Shown here piece by piece: positions 21,836 through 33,263 of a stretch of DNA of 64,000 nt. Origin of the DNA: Sporothrix humicola (Eukaryota > Ascomycota > Sordariomycetes > Ophiostomatales > Ophiostomataceae); contig WNYE01000095.1 in NCBI GenBank assembly GCA_021396245.1, positions 62,001-126,000 on the forward strand, in the 5' to 3' direction. Position 1 is the first letter of the stretch; each line of letters opens with the position of its first letter. Under the pieces are notes generated by a model that was given only the letters and a program-made list of their open reading frames with translations, searched no databases and was not told where the DNA came from. Made by a program: the position numbers and the translations under genes.

Positions 21836-22483
21836 CTACGCCTTGATGTAGTGGCTGTACTGCAGCGCCATCCACAGGCTGCCGCTCGTGCCCGCAATCA
21901 GCGGGAACATCTGCGGGCCCGTCAGCCGCATCGTCTTGTACACCGTCAGCTCGCTGATAAAGTGCGCCGACGCCACGGCGTGCGTGATAAACGCCAGCTG
22001 GTACAGCGCCCGGTTGTTGATATCGTGCGCCGCGTACATGCGGATCACGCCCGCAAAGAACGTGTACAGGCCAAACAGGCGCGCGGCCAGCGGCGTCACC
22101 TGGTCCTGCGCCTTCTCGCTGTCCTTGCCGTTGGCCGACGCGGGCGCCAGCTTGTTGACATTGTCCTCGGGCGCCTGCTTGGCGGACTTGTCGCCCAAGA
22201 CCTGGCGGTTGGGCACGAAGAGGCCGTTGTAGAGGCGGCGGGTGTAGTGGAGGGTGAAGAGGTTTTGGAGCGAGTTGCCGACGGCGACGAAGCCGACCTG
22301 TTTGGGAGGGGGAAAAGACATGTCAGCATGCATGCGTCCTGTCCGGGCCTTTCTGCTTTCTCCAATCGAACAGAAAAGCTCCCCATCACTATCGGAAATG
22401 GAGTGTCAAAATCTCACCACAAAGAGGTAGTAGGGCAGCAGCCCCTGCTCGCCCGACGGGATGTATGACCGCAGCGCGTCCAT
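21836..22483 (-). CDS. ERG28: Ergosterol biosynthesis scaffold protein Erg28
   Basis: Two exons: 22483-22418 and 22297-21836, 175 aa, with a 120-bp intron (GTGAGA donor, AAACAG acceptor). The first exon supplies MDALRSYIPSGEQGLLPYYLFV and the second continues VGFVAVGNSLQN. Hydrophobic segments and the stretches ARLFGLYTFFAGVIRMYAA and ASAHFISELTVYKTMRLTGP are typical of this small ER membrane protein, which tethers the C-4 demethylation enzymes Erg25, Erg26 and Erg27. A hydrophilic insert of about 40 residues (around residues 50-90) precedes the conserved core. It shares a divergent promoter with the ketoacyl-CoA reductase gene. Confidence 0.9.
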
Positions 22484-23022
22484 GATGCTGAAGGTGGTTG
22501 CTGGGCTTGCAAACGGGTTGTTGAGTGGTGGAATTGAGGAATGAGCTTCGTTTTAACTCAATTGGCGATACAGAAAGTTTTGTCGACGATCGGATGTCGG
22601 GGGGTTTGATCGTTCCTTCCTCGTCCTTTCCACGAGTTCATCCCAATTCGCAGCTCTTTTGCTGGCGAATGGCAGGAGCGGCTAGCAGGTGCGTGGGGTT
22701 GGGGGATCAAATGCCAAAAAGCTCTGCTGCCCCTTTTTTCGGTCGGTCGTAGCTTCCTCCAGTCAGAATGGAGCTCTGCCATTGGCTGGCTTGCTGCACA
22801 CCGCGTATGCACCGTCTCGGCCGTCAGCAGAAGGAGCACCCTAAGATGACCAAAAGTGACCTAAGATCCTAAAATTTCCTTTCTTTCCCCAACGGCCCTA
22901 TCTATCACAAAAGGAGGAAAGCGACAACGGACGGCATCAACAGAGCCTCATCTCGAGATCCCTCGAATCTGTCAATCTTCTTGACTCAACCTTCCTCCTA
23001 CAACACCAACCCAACAAACACC
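22484..23022. promoter_or_regulatory. Shared divergent promoter of ERG28 and the 3-ketoacyl-CoA reductase gene
   Basis: 539 bp between the two start codons. CT-rich leader precedes the plus-strand gene from about 22930. No sterol-regulatory element was recognised by eye. Confidence 0.45.
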
Positions 23023-24102
23023 ATGGAGGCCATTCGCTCTTTTGTCGCTGCCATTCCCGGCCCTGTGCAGGCCACCTTTGCTGTTGTCGGCGCTCTTTTC
23101 CTGGGCAGCAAGGTCCTCAACTACCTGGGCTTCATCCTCAACATCTTCATCCTCAGCGGAACCAACGTGAGTTCTACACCCCGATTGGGCCCTCGTGATA
23201 TCTTGTGTCCATGATTCTGACTTCGTCCCCCTCGTCTCCAGCTCCGCAAGTATGGCAAGAAGGGCTCGTGGGCCGTCGTGACCGGCGCCTCAGACGGCCT
23301 CGGCAAGGAGTTCGCGACCCAGCTCGCCAAGAAGGGCTTCAACCTCGTTCTCGTGTCCCGCACCCAGTCCAAGCTCGACGACCTCGCCGCGTCGCTCGAG
23401 GCCAAATACAAGGCCTCCAACCTGCAGACCAAGGTCCTCGCCATGGACTACTCCAAGAACGACGACAGCGACTACGTCCGCCTCGCCCAGCTTGTCAAGG
23501 GCCTGGACGTCGCCATCCTCATCAACAACGTCGGCCAGAGCCACAGTATCCCCGTCTCGTTCCTCGACACCGAGCCCCAGGAGCTCGAGAACATTGTCAC
23601 CATCAACTGCCTCGGCACCCTCAAGACGACCAAGACCATTCTCCCGCTGTTGACCGAACGCAAAAAGGGCCTCGTCCTCACCATGGGCTCCTTTGGCGGC
23701 TGGATGCCCACCCCGTACCTCGCCACCTACAGCGGCAGCAAGGCTTTCCTCCAGCACTGGAACACGGCCCTGGCCGCCGAGGTCAAGCCCAAGGGTGTCG
23801 ATACGTATCTTGTCCTTAGCTACCTGGTCGTCTCCGCCATGAGCAAGGTCCGCCGCCCGTCGCTCCTCGTTCCCAAGCCCGACGTCTTTGTGCGCTTCGC
23901 CCTCGGCAAGGTCGGCTGCGGCTGGCAGTCGTTCGCCTCGACCTACACGCCCTACTGGTCGCACGCCATCTTGCAGTGGTTTGTCGAGAACACGATCGGC
24001 GTCGGCCACCGCATCGGCGTCTGGTACAATCTCAAGATGCACCAGGACATTCGCCGGCGCGCCCTTCGCAAGGCCGAGCGCGAGAAGGCCAAGAAGCAGT
24101 AA
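23023..24102 (+). CDS. IFA38: Very-long-chain 3-ketoacyl-CoA reductase (fatty-acid elongase subunit)
   Basis: Two exons: 23023-23166 and 23242-24102, 334 aa, with a 75-bp intron (GTGAGT, CTCCAG). An N-terminal membrane segment (about residues 14-46) is followed by the short-chain dehydrogenase fold: NADPH-binding TGASDGLG at 62-69, INNVG, and the YxxxK pair Tyr211/Lys215 in YSGSK. The C-terminus ends KAKKQ, a KxKxx-type ER retrieval signal. The enzyme performs the first reduction in each cycle of very-long-chain fatty acid elongation at the ER, supplying sphingolipids. The divergent neighbour ERG28 is also an ER lipid gene. Confidence 0.93.
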
Positions 24103-25147
24103 GCGGGCGAGGGGAAGTCGGACTCCTATCTGTCTTGTCTGACCACCAGCCAACTCTGCAAACCACCTCACGACGCCTTCCGAGGCACACTCTTTGCCTT
24201 CCATGGCAACCCTTTACGAAAGCCCTGCTTCATATGTAGGGATCAAACAACATAATTATTCACATCTTTAGCTTTTATGCGTTTTATTCTGGGGCACTCA
24301 TTCACTGAGGGATATGGGAGGAAACAAAAGACATGGAATAGCCTAGTCAGGCCAGGACGGGGATACAAAAGGAGTATATCTTAACGCAATCAATTATTTT
24401 ATCAACGTCACAACTTTTTCGAATGTGAATTATGTTCAGTCAGACCACTCCGTCTTGTAATTAAATGCATTGAAGCTTTTAAAGTTAGTCGCTTGAAGAA
24501 CCTCAATAGGCTGTTCTTTCCTCTTTCTTCAGTTGCCTCGTTGCTGGTTGAGGCCCCACTCAGAGCTCTGATTGCTGTTTTGGGACTAGCGTCGTTTGCG
24601 CGACAACTTCGCGTCCACTGGTCAATTTTTTCCCCTTGTGCCTAGCCCAGCCTCACATTTTACAGCTACTGAGCAAAACTGGCAAAAGTTAGGAGCAAGG
24701 GGAAAAGAAGCCAAAACAGCACGTCAACGCACATCAACGCACGACAGCTCAACATCGCGAACCGGCCAGTGCAGCTAACAAACGAGTCAGTCGACAGCAA
24801 TCGATCGTCCTTGCAACCTTTCGTTCTTTTACTCCGTCCTTCGTAACTTGCGACGGCAGCTACAGTCCTTTGAAGCTTGGACGAAGCTTTTCACGGCGTC
24901 GCCAACAGGCTTCTGTCATCGCCCATTCTCGGCCCATTCGCGTATCTCGACATCGACACGTCCTGCGGCCGTCCGTCTTGCATCTCTGACGCCTCCTGCG
25001 ACACTGTTGGCCGGGGAGGACTGGGACGCAGCCGGCCCTGCCGTTCGACGAGCTAGAGGCAGCCCTCAAAGCAACATCTCGACCCCGACAAACAACAAAA
25101 CACGCCTCATAGGCGGAATCGCCCACAAACACACACCCTCGCCCGCC
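24103..25147. other. 1.0-kb intergenic region upstream of NUP170
   Basis: AT-rich at 24240-24480, then a GC-richer leader. The NUP170 frame stays open upstream to about 24848 but has no ATG there, so this part is treated as 5' UTR. No separate gene seen. Confidence 0.5.
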
Positions 25148-28100
25148 ATGGCGACGCTGTCCACCCCAAGGCGCCAGATCCCCGGATCATACTTTGCCAC
25201 GCCCGCCCCTGGAGCGACATCCCGTCTCGATGGCGGCCGGTCGCTGTTTGACACTGCAAAAGCACCCTTTGCCGGCAGTGCATCTGTATCTTCAGCCCAG
25301 CTTCAGCAGCAGCAGCTTCAGCAACAACAGCAACAGCAACTCCAACAGCAGCAGCTGGCCCAGCGGCAAGGCGTCGCAGCACACCAGGCCGACGCAGCCA
25401 TGGCCTTGCCGGCGCCCGTTGCCCTGACGCCCATCGAAAAGGCGGCCGGTTCAGTCAACCGGGTTTTGCAGCTGGAAGAGAGCTACCCAGATCTTGATTC
25501 CTATTGTCGACGTGAGTACCTTGCGTAGCATTCTATTTTAGTACACAGACTGACGATTTAGCCGGCGCATCCTCTGAATACGACATCCACGGCGCCGAGT
25601 CGTCTTGGGCGCCTTTCCACAAGGTCCAGACGTACCCCATCCCGGAGCAGATTTTCGAGAGATATAATGTTTCGCAGCTGGTCACGACGATGGGCCTGTT
25701 CACCGAGATCAACCACGCCTACGCCTGCATCGACAGCAGCCTGTTCCTGTGGGACTACACACAGCCAAACCCCGAGCTGATCGGCTTCGAGGACCAGCCG
25801 CACGCCATTACCGCCATTGGCCTTGTGCCGCCCAAGCCGGGCGTGTTTGTCAAGAACATTAACCATGTGCTTGTCGTCGCCACCGAGGTCGACATTATCC
25901 TGCTGGGCGTCGAGGCCACGCCGACGGCCACGGGCTCAAAGCAGATCTCGCTGTACCAGACCAAGATGTCAATCCACCGCGGCGGCGGCAACGTGTCGTA
26001 CATTGTCGGCACCAACTCGGGCCGCATCTTTTTGGGCGGCAGCACCGACACCGACGTCCACGAGATCTTTTATCAGCAGGAAGAGAAGTGGTTCTCCAAC
26101 CGCGTCGGCAAGGTCAACCACAGCCACCCGGGCTGGTCGTCCGTCGTGCCGGCGTTCCCCGTCGGCCTCGATTTCTGGGCCACCAAGAACAACGAGAGCC
26201 TCGTCAAGATGGTCGTCGACAACTCGCGCAACCTGCTGTACACTCTCTCCAACAAGTCGACGATCCGCACGTACCACATCGAGGCGCCCGACCGGCTGAC
26301 AAAGGTCATTGAGAAGCACAAGAACGACTGTCTGCGGGACGTCACGCACATGATCAACACGTCACCCCTCCTGACCGACCGCATGAGCATCGTCGGTATC
26401 AGCCCCATTGCCATGCAGGAAGCGTCCAAGCTACACCTGATGGCCGTGACAAGCACCGGCTGCCGTTTGTTCCTGAGCGCCACGAGCTCGGCCTCCTACA
26501 CAATGAACTCGTCCAACACGGCGCCGCAGTCCATGCAGGTGCAGTTTGTCAAGTTCCCGCCCAAGGAGCCCGGTGCACCGGTTTCAGTGGCCGCCAACGG
26601 CTTTGCGCGCTCGGCCGTCAACGACCCGGCCATGGTCGACCTGCAGTCGCGCTCGCTGGATCCCACCACCAAGGGCTACCGCTTTGCGCCCGGTTTCTGC
26701 TTCGACTTTGTCATCCGCAACCAGGAGCTGCGGCTGTTCCTGTCGGCACCCGAGACCGGCAAGATCAAGGTCACGACACCCGCCTCGGCCCTCAAATACT
26801 ACGAGCACGGCAACTGGGTCGGCCTCGGCAGAGCCAAGGACGCCTTGGATGTTGGCCTCATCACCAAGCCGTTTTCCGCCGCACAGCAGCCCCTCGGCTT
26901 CGGCAACGAGCTGGCCGTGCAGTTCGACGACCCGCCGAGCGAGTTTGCCATCCTAACCAACGACGGCGTGCACGTCATCCGCCGCCGCCGTCTTGTGGAC
27001 ATTTTTGCAACGACCATCCGGACGCTCTCTAGTGACGAGCATCTCGACAAGGAAGTCCGCAAGTTCCTCAACCTGTACGGCCGCGTCGAGACCGTGGCGA
27101 CGGCGCTGGCCGTTGCCTGCGGCCAGGGCAGCGATCTGAACCGTGCCGTCGACCAGAACACCGAGGACCGCGCCAAGACGACGTTTGTCAACTATGGCGG
27201 CCAGCCGACGGTGGCCGAGACCGACAGCAACCCCGTTACCATCGACTCGGTGCGCCTGTCGTCGCGCCACGACGCGCTCGCTCTGTACCTGACCCGTCTC
27301 GTGCGCACGCTCTGGGCCGCCAAGGTCGTCACGGTCAATCACTCGGCAGCCGGCGTCGTCGTCAACTCAACCATCCCGACCTCCAAGCTGACGGCCGTCC
27401 AGGAGAACCTGGAGCGCCTGCGCAACTTTTTGAAAGCCAACGCCGGCTCGATCCAGGGCCTGTCGGGCCCGACCGATGTGCGCCGCCGCGCCACGCGCCA
27501 CGAGGAGATTGCGCTGCAGGCCGAGCACCAGGCGCTGCACGCCCTCCAGAAACTGATGGAGAGCATCTCCGAGGGCATTTCGTTTGTGCTGATGCTCTTT
27601 GACGAGCGCGTCGCCGACATTTACGTGCGCCTCGACGACATCACGCGCGACCAGCTGCGCCAGCTGACGTACGAGAGCCTGTTTTCGCGCCCGGCCGGCA
27701 AAGATCTCGCCAAGCTGCTGGTCAAGTCCATTGTCAACCGCAATATCGAGAGCGGGTCCAATGTCGAGACGGTCGCCGACGCGCTGCGCCGCCGCTGCGG
27801 CAGCTTCTGCAGCCCCGACGACGTCGTCATCTTCAAGGCGCAGGAGCAGCTGCAGCGCGCGTCCGAACAGATCAAGTCGCCGCAGGCCGCGCGTGCCCTG
27901 TTGTCGGAGAGTCTTCACCTGTTTGAGCGCGTCGCCGGCAGCCTGACCTACGCCAATTTAACCGGGGCCGTCGCGCAGTATGTGCAGCTCAAGTACTATG
28001 CGGGCGCCATCCAGCTATGCCTAATTGTCGCGCACGAAAAGGACCGCGGCAACGCGGCGCTCGCGTGGATCAACGACGGCAAGCCCGAGACGGACCCGCG

Positions 28101-29493
28101 GCGCGTGCAGTGGGAAGAGCGCAAGCGCTGCTACAACCTGGTGCACACCGTGCTCAAGCAGCTCGACATTGACTCGGCCGCCGAGCCCGAGCAGATTGAC
28201 GGCCGGCCGACGCTTGCGGCCACAAAACGCATCGAGGCCTACAGTGTCGTCAACGACTCGGCCGACGAGGTGTTCCACTTTGACCTGTACGAGTGGTACA
28301 TTGAAGAGAACCTGACGGACCGCCTGCTGGCCATCGACTCGCCGCACGTCATTACCTTTTTGCAGCGGCTCGCGGCCGCCGACGCGCACCACGCCGACCT
28401 GCTGTGCCGCTTCTACACGCACCGCAGCCGCTTCTTTGACGCGGCCCAGGTGCAGTTCAACCTGGCCGGCTCCGGGTTCGCCATCGGCATCAAGGACCGC
28501 ATCACGCTGCTAAGCCGCGCCAAGGCCAATGCCAGCGTCTCGTCGGCCGGCGTCAGCGGGCAGCGCATGCAGCAGCTCAACCACGAGGTCACGGAACTGC
28601 TCGACATTGCGCACATCCAGGACGACCTGCTGGAGCGACTGCTGGCCGACGGCCGCATTCCCGACGAGCGCAAGATTGAGATTAGCAACGATCTGGACGG
28701 TGCCGTCCTCGGTCTCTCCGAACTCTTCAACGGCTACGCTGACCAGGCCGGCTACTACGATCTTTGTTTGTTAATCTACAACGCCGCCGACTACCACAAC
28801 CCGCGCGTGATTGCCGACACGTGGAAGCAGCTGATCAACAGCACGCACGAGGAGGTCGAGGAGCGCATGGCGGCGTACGAGGAAGCAGTACGTTCCCGCA
28901 AGGCCAGCGAGGCCGAGCTCGCGGCCCTGGGCCCGCCGCCCATGCCGTACGAGGCCGTGTCGGTGCAGATCCAGACGATTGCCCACCGCACGTCGCTCGA
29001 CTCGCTCATCTTCCCCGTCGAGACGCTGCTGGGCATTCTGTGCGAGTACGCCCTGACGCACCAGCAGGACGCCTCCATCGGCGCCGACCCCTCGTGGCCT
29101 GTTCTCTTGTTTTTGCAGCTCCGCGTCTCCCACGCCATGGTCGTCCATGTTCTCGAGCGGCTGCTGGACACACAGGAGGTGCCGTTCACTGGCCGCCGGC
29201 GGCGCGTCGTCGTCGAGTGGATCGACACGGCCGTCGCTCTGTGGTGCCACGATGTCGAGGTGACGGGGGCTGCAACGGACCCTATCGGTAACTCGAGCTC
29301 GTCGCACATGTCGCAGTGGGTGGCCGACCTGATGGCCCGCGCCGAGCGCGCCGTCGTCGACATTCTGGCGTCGGTGCGCGACCAGCAGACGCGCGCCGAG
29401 CTGGAGCAGACGCTGCACGAGACGCGGCAGCTGCGGTCGCGGGTGGACAACAATGTGCGGCCGTCGAACCGGGCGAGCATGCGGTTCCGGTAG
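25148..29493 (+). CDS. NUP170: Nucleoporin Nup155/Nup157/Nup170
   Basis: Two exons: 25148-25511 and 25562-29493, 1431 aa, with a 50-bp intron. Translation across it reads LDSYCRPGASSEYDIHG. The protein is a large inner-ring nucleoporin: an N-terminal beta-propeller (about residues 120-600, with FTEINHAYACIDSSLFLWDY and GRIFLGGSTDTDVHEI) followed by a long alpha-solenoid to the C-terminus (for example ADAHHADLLCRFYTHRSRFFDAAQVQ). It scaffolds the nuclear pore complex. The N-terminus STPRRQIPGSYFATPAP fits fungal homologues, but an unusual Gln-rich insert at about residues 54-78 is encoded by CAG/CAA repeats. The start is the first ATG in frame, in a GCCATGG context. Confidence 0.95.
25304..25368 (+). 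repeat. CAG/CAA polyglutamine-encoding microsatellite in NUP170 exon 1
   Basis: In-frame run of Gln codons interrupted by Leu, in the disordered N-terminal part of Nup170. It is likely length-polymorphic and does not disturb the propeller. Confidence 0.8.
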
Positions 29494-29898
29494 AAGAGAC
29501 CCGAAGGGGCTCTTGTTCGATTCCGCGGAGGAGTGATATACATGTATTTTGGTCCTGATCGTCTTTGATCGTTTCCGTTGGTAGTTGGTCTTTCTTTTAT
29601 TTGGTCGGTTTTCATGTCTATTTAATTTGTTTTTCTTCATCTTTTCTACCGTCTTCCTGTAATTACATTACGTCTGGTTTTCTTTCTCGTTTTTCATCTT
29701 TTAGTTTGGTTTCTTCAAAGGAGGCATTGTAGCAGATATTCATCTTTTTTTTTTTTAACTTCTCATAAAATAAAATCACTATTGAGAACAGAAGACATTC
29801 TTTGCTGGAAGTGAAATGCATTAAAATGGTATGATGTACAACTATCAAAAATACACAGAAAGAAATGAAACGTCCCCAACTTATCCAACACGACACGC
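29494..29898. other. Convergent 3' region between NUP170 and the 582-aa gene
   Basis: 405 bp of T-rich (plus) and A-rich sequence suited to polyadenylation in both directions. It includes a T-run at about 29746-29756. No gene. Confidence 0.5.
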
Positions 29899-31647
29899 CT
29901 AGTCATCCGCCCAGTAGTCATCGCCTGCGCCATCGTCGTCGCCATCCACCTCAAACGTCGTCCCCAGCGCCTCTTGTCCCTGGCGGATCATTTGTTGCAG
30001 CCTCAGATTAAAGGCCTCCATCTTGGCATCCGACTCCTGCTCGGCAGCCAGGTTCTGGGCGGCCAGCCGCTTCGCCTCGTCGTTGAGACGGGGGCTTTCT
30101 GTGATGCCGACCGGTGCAGCTTCGCCGTCCAGTCCTAAATTGCTCATGGACGCCTTTTGTTTGGGGAGCGGCGACATGCCGACGCGTCCACTATAGCTGC
30201 GGCGATGGCCGTGGCCGTGGCCGTGGCCATTCTGTTTTTGGATGGGGCTGCCTGCACCAAAGGCGATGCTGCTCGAGCGTCCGCCGCCAGCACGGCTGCC
30301 CGGTCGTGGCGATCCAGCAGCAGCACGCGAGAATGGATTGTACTCGCTTCCGCCGGGCTGCGGAATGCGGCTGCCGCCCGGGCTGTTGTACGTCGCCGAG
30401 GCATACTGTCGTCGTGGCGAGGCGATGGTGGCGCCGCCAACAGGAGTAGACGATCGTGGTGAGGCAAAGCTCGCGGGTTCTCGTGACGACAATGACGGAC
30501 TGCCCGCGTGGGAAATTCGTGCTGCTGACGCTCCCGATGCGCCTCGTCGCGTCTGCGGCGTGTTTGCCGTGTTGTTCGATGGGCCCATTCGTGAAATCGG
30601 TGTGTTGATGCGTCGTGAGGCGGCCGTACCTGGCGTCGCCGTTGCCGCGCCTCGTGTATAGCTAGGTGCTCGCCGGTCGGGAGTCCGTGTGTTGGGCACA
30701 GGCGTAGCTGAAGTCGACGCCCGTCCACTCCGTAATGGAGGCTTTGCTGCCGGTCGTCGTGGTGTCGTGTGCGCACTTGAGACAGACTGCCCCTGTGCCC
30801 GTCGCTGCTTGGAGTCGACAATCACCCAGTTACGGCCCAGCTCGTCACCTCGCCCTGCACTGACCTGCCGTCGCTTGCCGTTGCGCTGTGGTGTGCTTTC
30901 GCGATCGCTGTCGGCATTCGAGGGTGCCTCTGTCGCTGCATAGATGCTTTTCTCGGAAAGCATTTCGCTGGCCGTGTTGGCCGGCTCCGCCGTCTCGTGC
31001 TCCTCTGTTGGCTTTCCAGTCTCCCAGTCGTAGCCCGCGCCGCCGCCCGCATGGAAGCCCCGGAAGGCACCCGTAGTACAAAACTCCCAGACCTTGCCGA
31101 CGACGTTGCCCAGCGCATGCAGCACGTTCCACTTTTCGGGGTATGTCGGGTCTGCAGACGGGTCGTGATTGTTCACTATCGTATCGTCCGGGGGACCCAG
31201 TGCCCGTCGGTAGTCGACATCCGAATAAACAACGCTCTCGTCCAGCCCGGCGTGAGGTGTCGGCCGGCCGTATGTGTCGTCTTGGCTGGCCAGCGTGTAC
31301 GCCGCCGTGCCGTTGGGCGCCTGGTGCGGCAATCGCCGGATGTCTCGATGGCTCTGCCCGTTGACCGTGCTCGCATCCCACTCGGCCATCGGTGTCGTCT
31401 CGCGCGAGTCCTGGGCCGGCCTCTTTCGCTTGGCTCCATGATCGTTTGGATGTGCGACTGTCGAGAAATCCGAGTAGAGACTGCCGGCCGATTTGGTCAG
31501 ATCAAACGTGGTCGAGTCCGCTGGCGACGACGCCGACGCAACGGGCGGCAAAAAGACGTCGGCACCGAGCGCCCTGGCCGTAAAGGAGGGCGGGTTGTCA
31601 AAGTGGTATGCGCCGGGCACATGGAACTCGTGTTTTGGGGAGGACAT
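29899..31647 (-). CDS. Uncharacterised, mostly disordered fungal protein (582 aa)
   Basis: Intronless, 582 aa; I cannot name a family. It opens MSSPKHEFHVPGAYHFDNPPSF. The likely conserved islands are a segment near residues 168-205 (YPEKWNVLHALGNVVGKVWEF, then FRGFHAGGGAGYDW) and a short motif near 273 (RNWVIVDSKQRR). Residues about 285-500 are Ser/Arg/Gly/Pro-rich, basic and low in complexity, containing many SPR and RR-S phosphosite-like patterns. The C-terminus has a predicted helix (about 525-560, EAKRLAAQNLAAEQESDAKMEAF) and ends acidic (DGDDDGAGDDYWADD). GC3 bias and length support a real gene. Its 3' end faces that of NUP170. No membrane segment or signal peptide. Confidence 0.72.
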   Translation of the reverse strand: MSSPKHEFHVPGAYHFDNPPSFTARALGADVFLPPVASASSPADSTTFDLTKSAGSLYSDFSTVAHPNDHGAKRKRPAQDSRETTPMAEWDASTVNGQSHRDIRRLPHQAPNGTAAYTLASQDDTYGRPTPHAGLDESVVYSDVDYRRALGPPDDTIVNNHDPSADPTYPEKWNVLHALGNVVGKVWEFCTTGAFRGFHAGGGAGYDWETGKPTEEHETAEPANTASEMLSEKSIYAATEAPSNADSDRESTPQRNGKRRQVSAGRGDELGRNWVIVDSKQRRAQGQSVSSAHTTPRRPAAKPPLRSGRASTSATPVPNTRTPDRRAPSYTRGAATATPGTAASRRINTPISRMGPSNNTANTPQTRRGASGASAARISHAGSPSLSSREPASFASPRSSTPVGGATIASPRRQYASATYNSPGGSRIPQPGGSEYNPFSRAAAGSPRPGSRAGGGRSSSIAFGAGSPIQKQNGHGHGHGHRRSYSGRVGMSPLPKQKASMSNLGLDGEAAPVGITESPRLNDEAKRLAAQNLAAEQESDAKMEAFNLRLQQMIRQGQEALGTTFEVDGDDDGAGDDYWADD

Positions 31648-33263
31648 GTTGGAGGTGGAGGGGGTAGTCGTGTGAAAAGTGAGAGTCGTGATTATTGTCG
31701 AGTCAGAGTGTCGTGATCGTCGTCATCCACAGCACGCGCTCTCAACAGCGCATACTGGTCAACAGGAGGCGAGGTCGAAGCTGATGTCGAGATGCGAGAT
31801 GATGTCGACTTCGATAAGGTGTTTGATGGATACGAATCGTCGAGTGGTTGGTCGCATGAAAAGTGCACAAAAAGTGAGGCTACACGAAAAGTGCGGAGGG
31901 CGTCACAAGACTTCTTGATGGCCTTGCGTGGGATAAGCGGCAGGAGGCGAGACGAGGCAAGAGTTCGTGCCTTCTTTGTTGGGGTACAGCCTGAGAAGGT
32001 AAAGTTGGAAACCTGGAGAGCCCAGCCGCTAACACTAACAAGCCAGCAGGCAGACGTTCATTCTGGGCGGGTGGTCGATGAACGTAAAGATGCAAGTCGA
32101 GGATGCACTGGCGAGAGTGATAACGAATTTGAAAAGTGACGATAATGAATTCGAGAAGATTAAAAAATAAAACTCAACAATTGTCAAGGTCGCCCTTCAA
32201 ATGCCGAGTTGAGAGTCGAGCCCTGTCTCGCAAGTCGCCTATCCAAGCTCCAAAGTGCGCTAAGACGTCAGGCGGGAACGTGCGTTGCCCAAGCAATCGC
32301 AGTAAACAACGGCTTAGAAAAAGTCAACACAGGGACGTCACACGCTGACACGCTAGCGCCGAACCGCTGAACGGATGGTTAGTGAAAGTCAGTGACGCTC
32401 TTTTCGTTATCACCAACAATGAAGACATGCAAAGCAACACAATAGCATTCTGGTAGAAAAGAATGCAGTTTCTTAATGCAAGTTGATTTAAGTTTGATAT
32501 GTTTACTTTGTTATACTAGGTCTGAAAATACTATATTTAAGACGTCTTTTTCTATCGAATTATTTTCATCTTTTTTGACATTAAAAATGCATGAAAAACC
32601 AGTCGTCAGAAACCGACACGAAAAATAAAAATAAAAATACAGGAAAAATCAATTCGCATTCATATGATTGTATAAAATTCCATTAAATTCTCTCATTTTC
32701 TTCAATGTTTCTTTTCTTCTTTTCTCGTTCTGAAAACGTGCAAACTGAAGCGTGTTTGAGACAGCTCTGATCACAGACAAAGGTAGATCTTGGGCAAAAG
32801 CGGCTTTACACAGACAGACAGTACAGTGGTTGCAGGCTGCAGGGCCGGAGTAAGCAGAGTGGATGTGGGCGCTGATTGGACACTCACCACTGGAGCCACC
32901 ACCTAAAAAAAGAGAAAAAGAAGCGATAAGCGATAAGGATAGCGCCTTTTGCCTGCCTCTGTTTACATGTCATGGCGGGGAACCAGTAGCGACGGCTTTT
33001 TGCTTTAGTTTTGCGACAGTAGTTTCGTCTGGTTTTTCTGATTGCCCCTTTTTGCATCTGCTTCTTTTGAATGCTCTCATCTTCTACAACCACAGCACGA
33101 CGGACAAACGACGATTGACGGACAGACGAACCGACAAACAGAGTCTACAAAAGCATTTCTAGAGAACTCCCAGCAGTCATTCTCTCATTCTCCTTTTCTC
33201 TTCAACAATCTCGACACCCCTCCTCGTCATCTTCCTCTCTCGATCCTCACCTCCACCTCCACA
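31648..33263. other. 1.6-kb divergent intergenic region
   Basis: Promoter region of the 582-aa gene (minus) and the HD-domain gene (plus). 32400-32760 is markedly AT-rich; 33060-33260 is a pyrimidine-rich leader. Short frames seen here have no coding bias. Confidence 0.5.

Noticed and set aside
23290..24204. 304-codon minus-strand frame
   Set aside because: Antisense shadow of the ketoacyl-CoA reductase gene.
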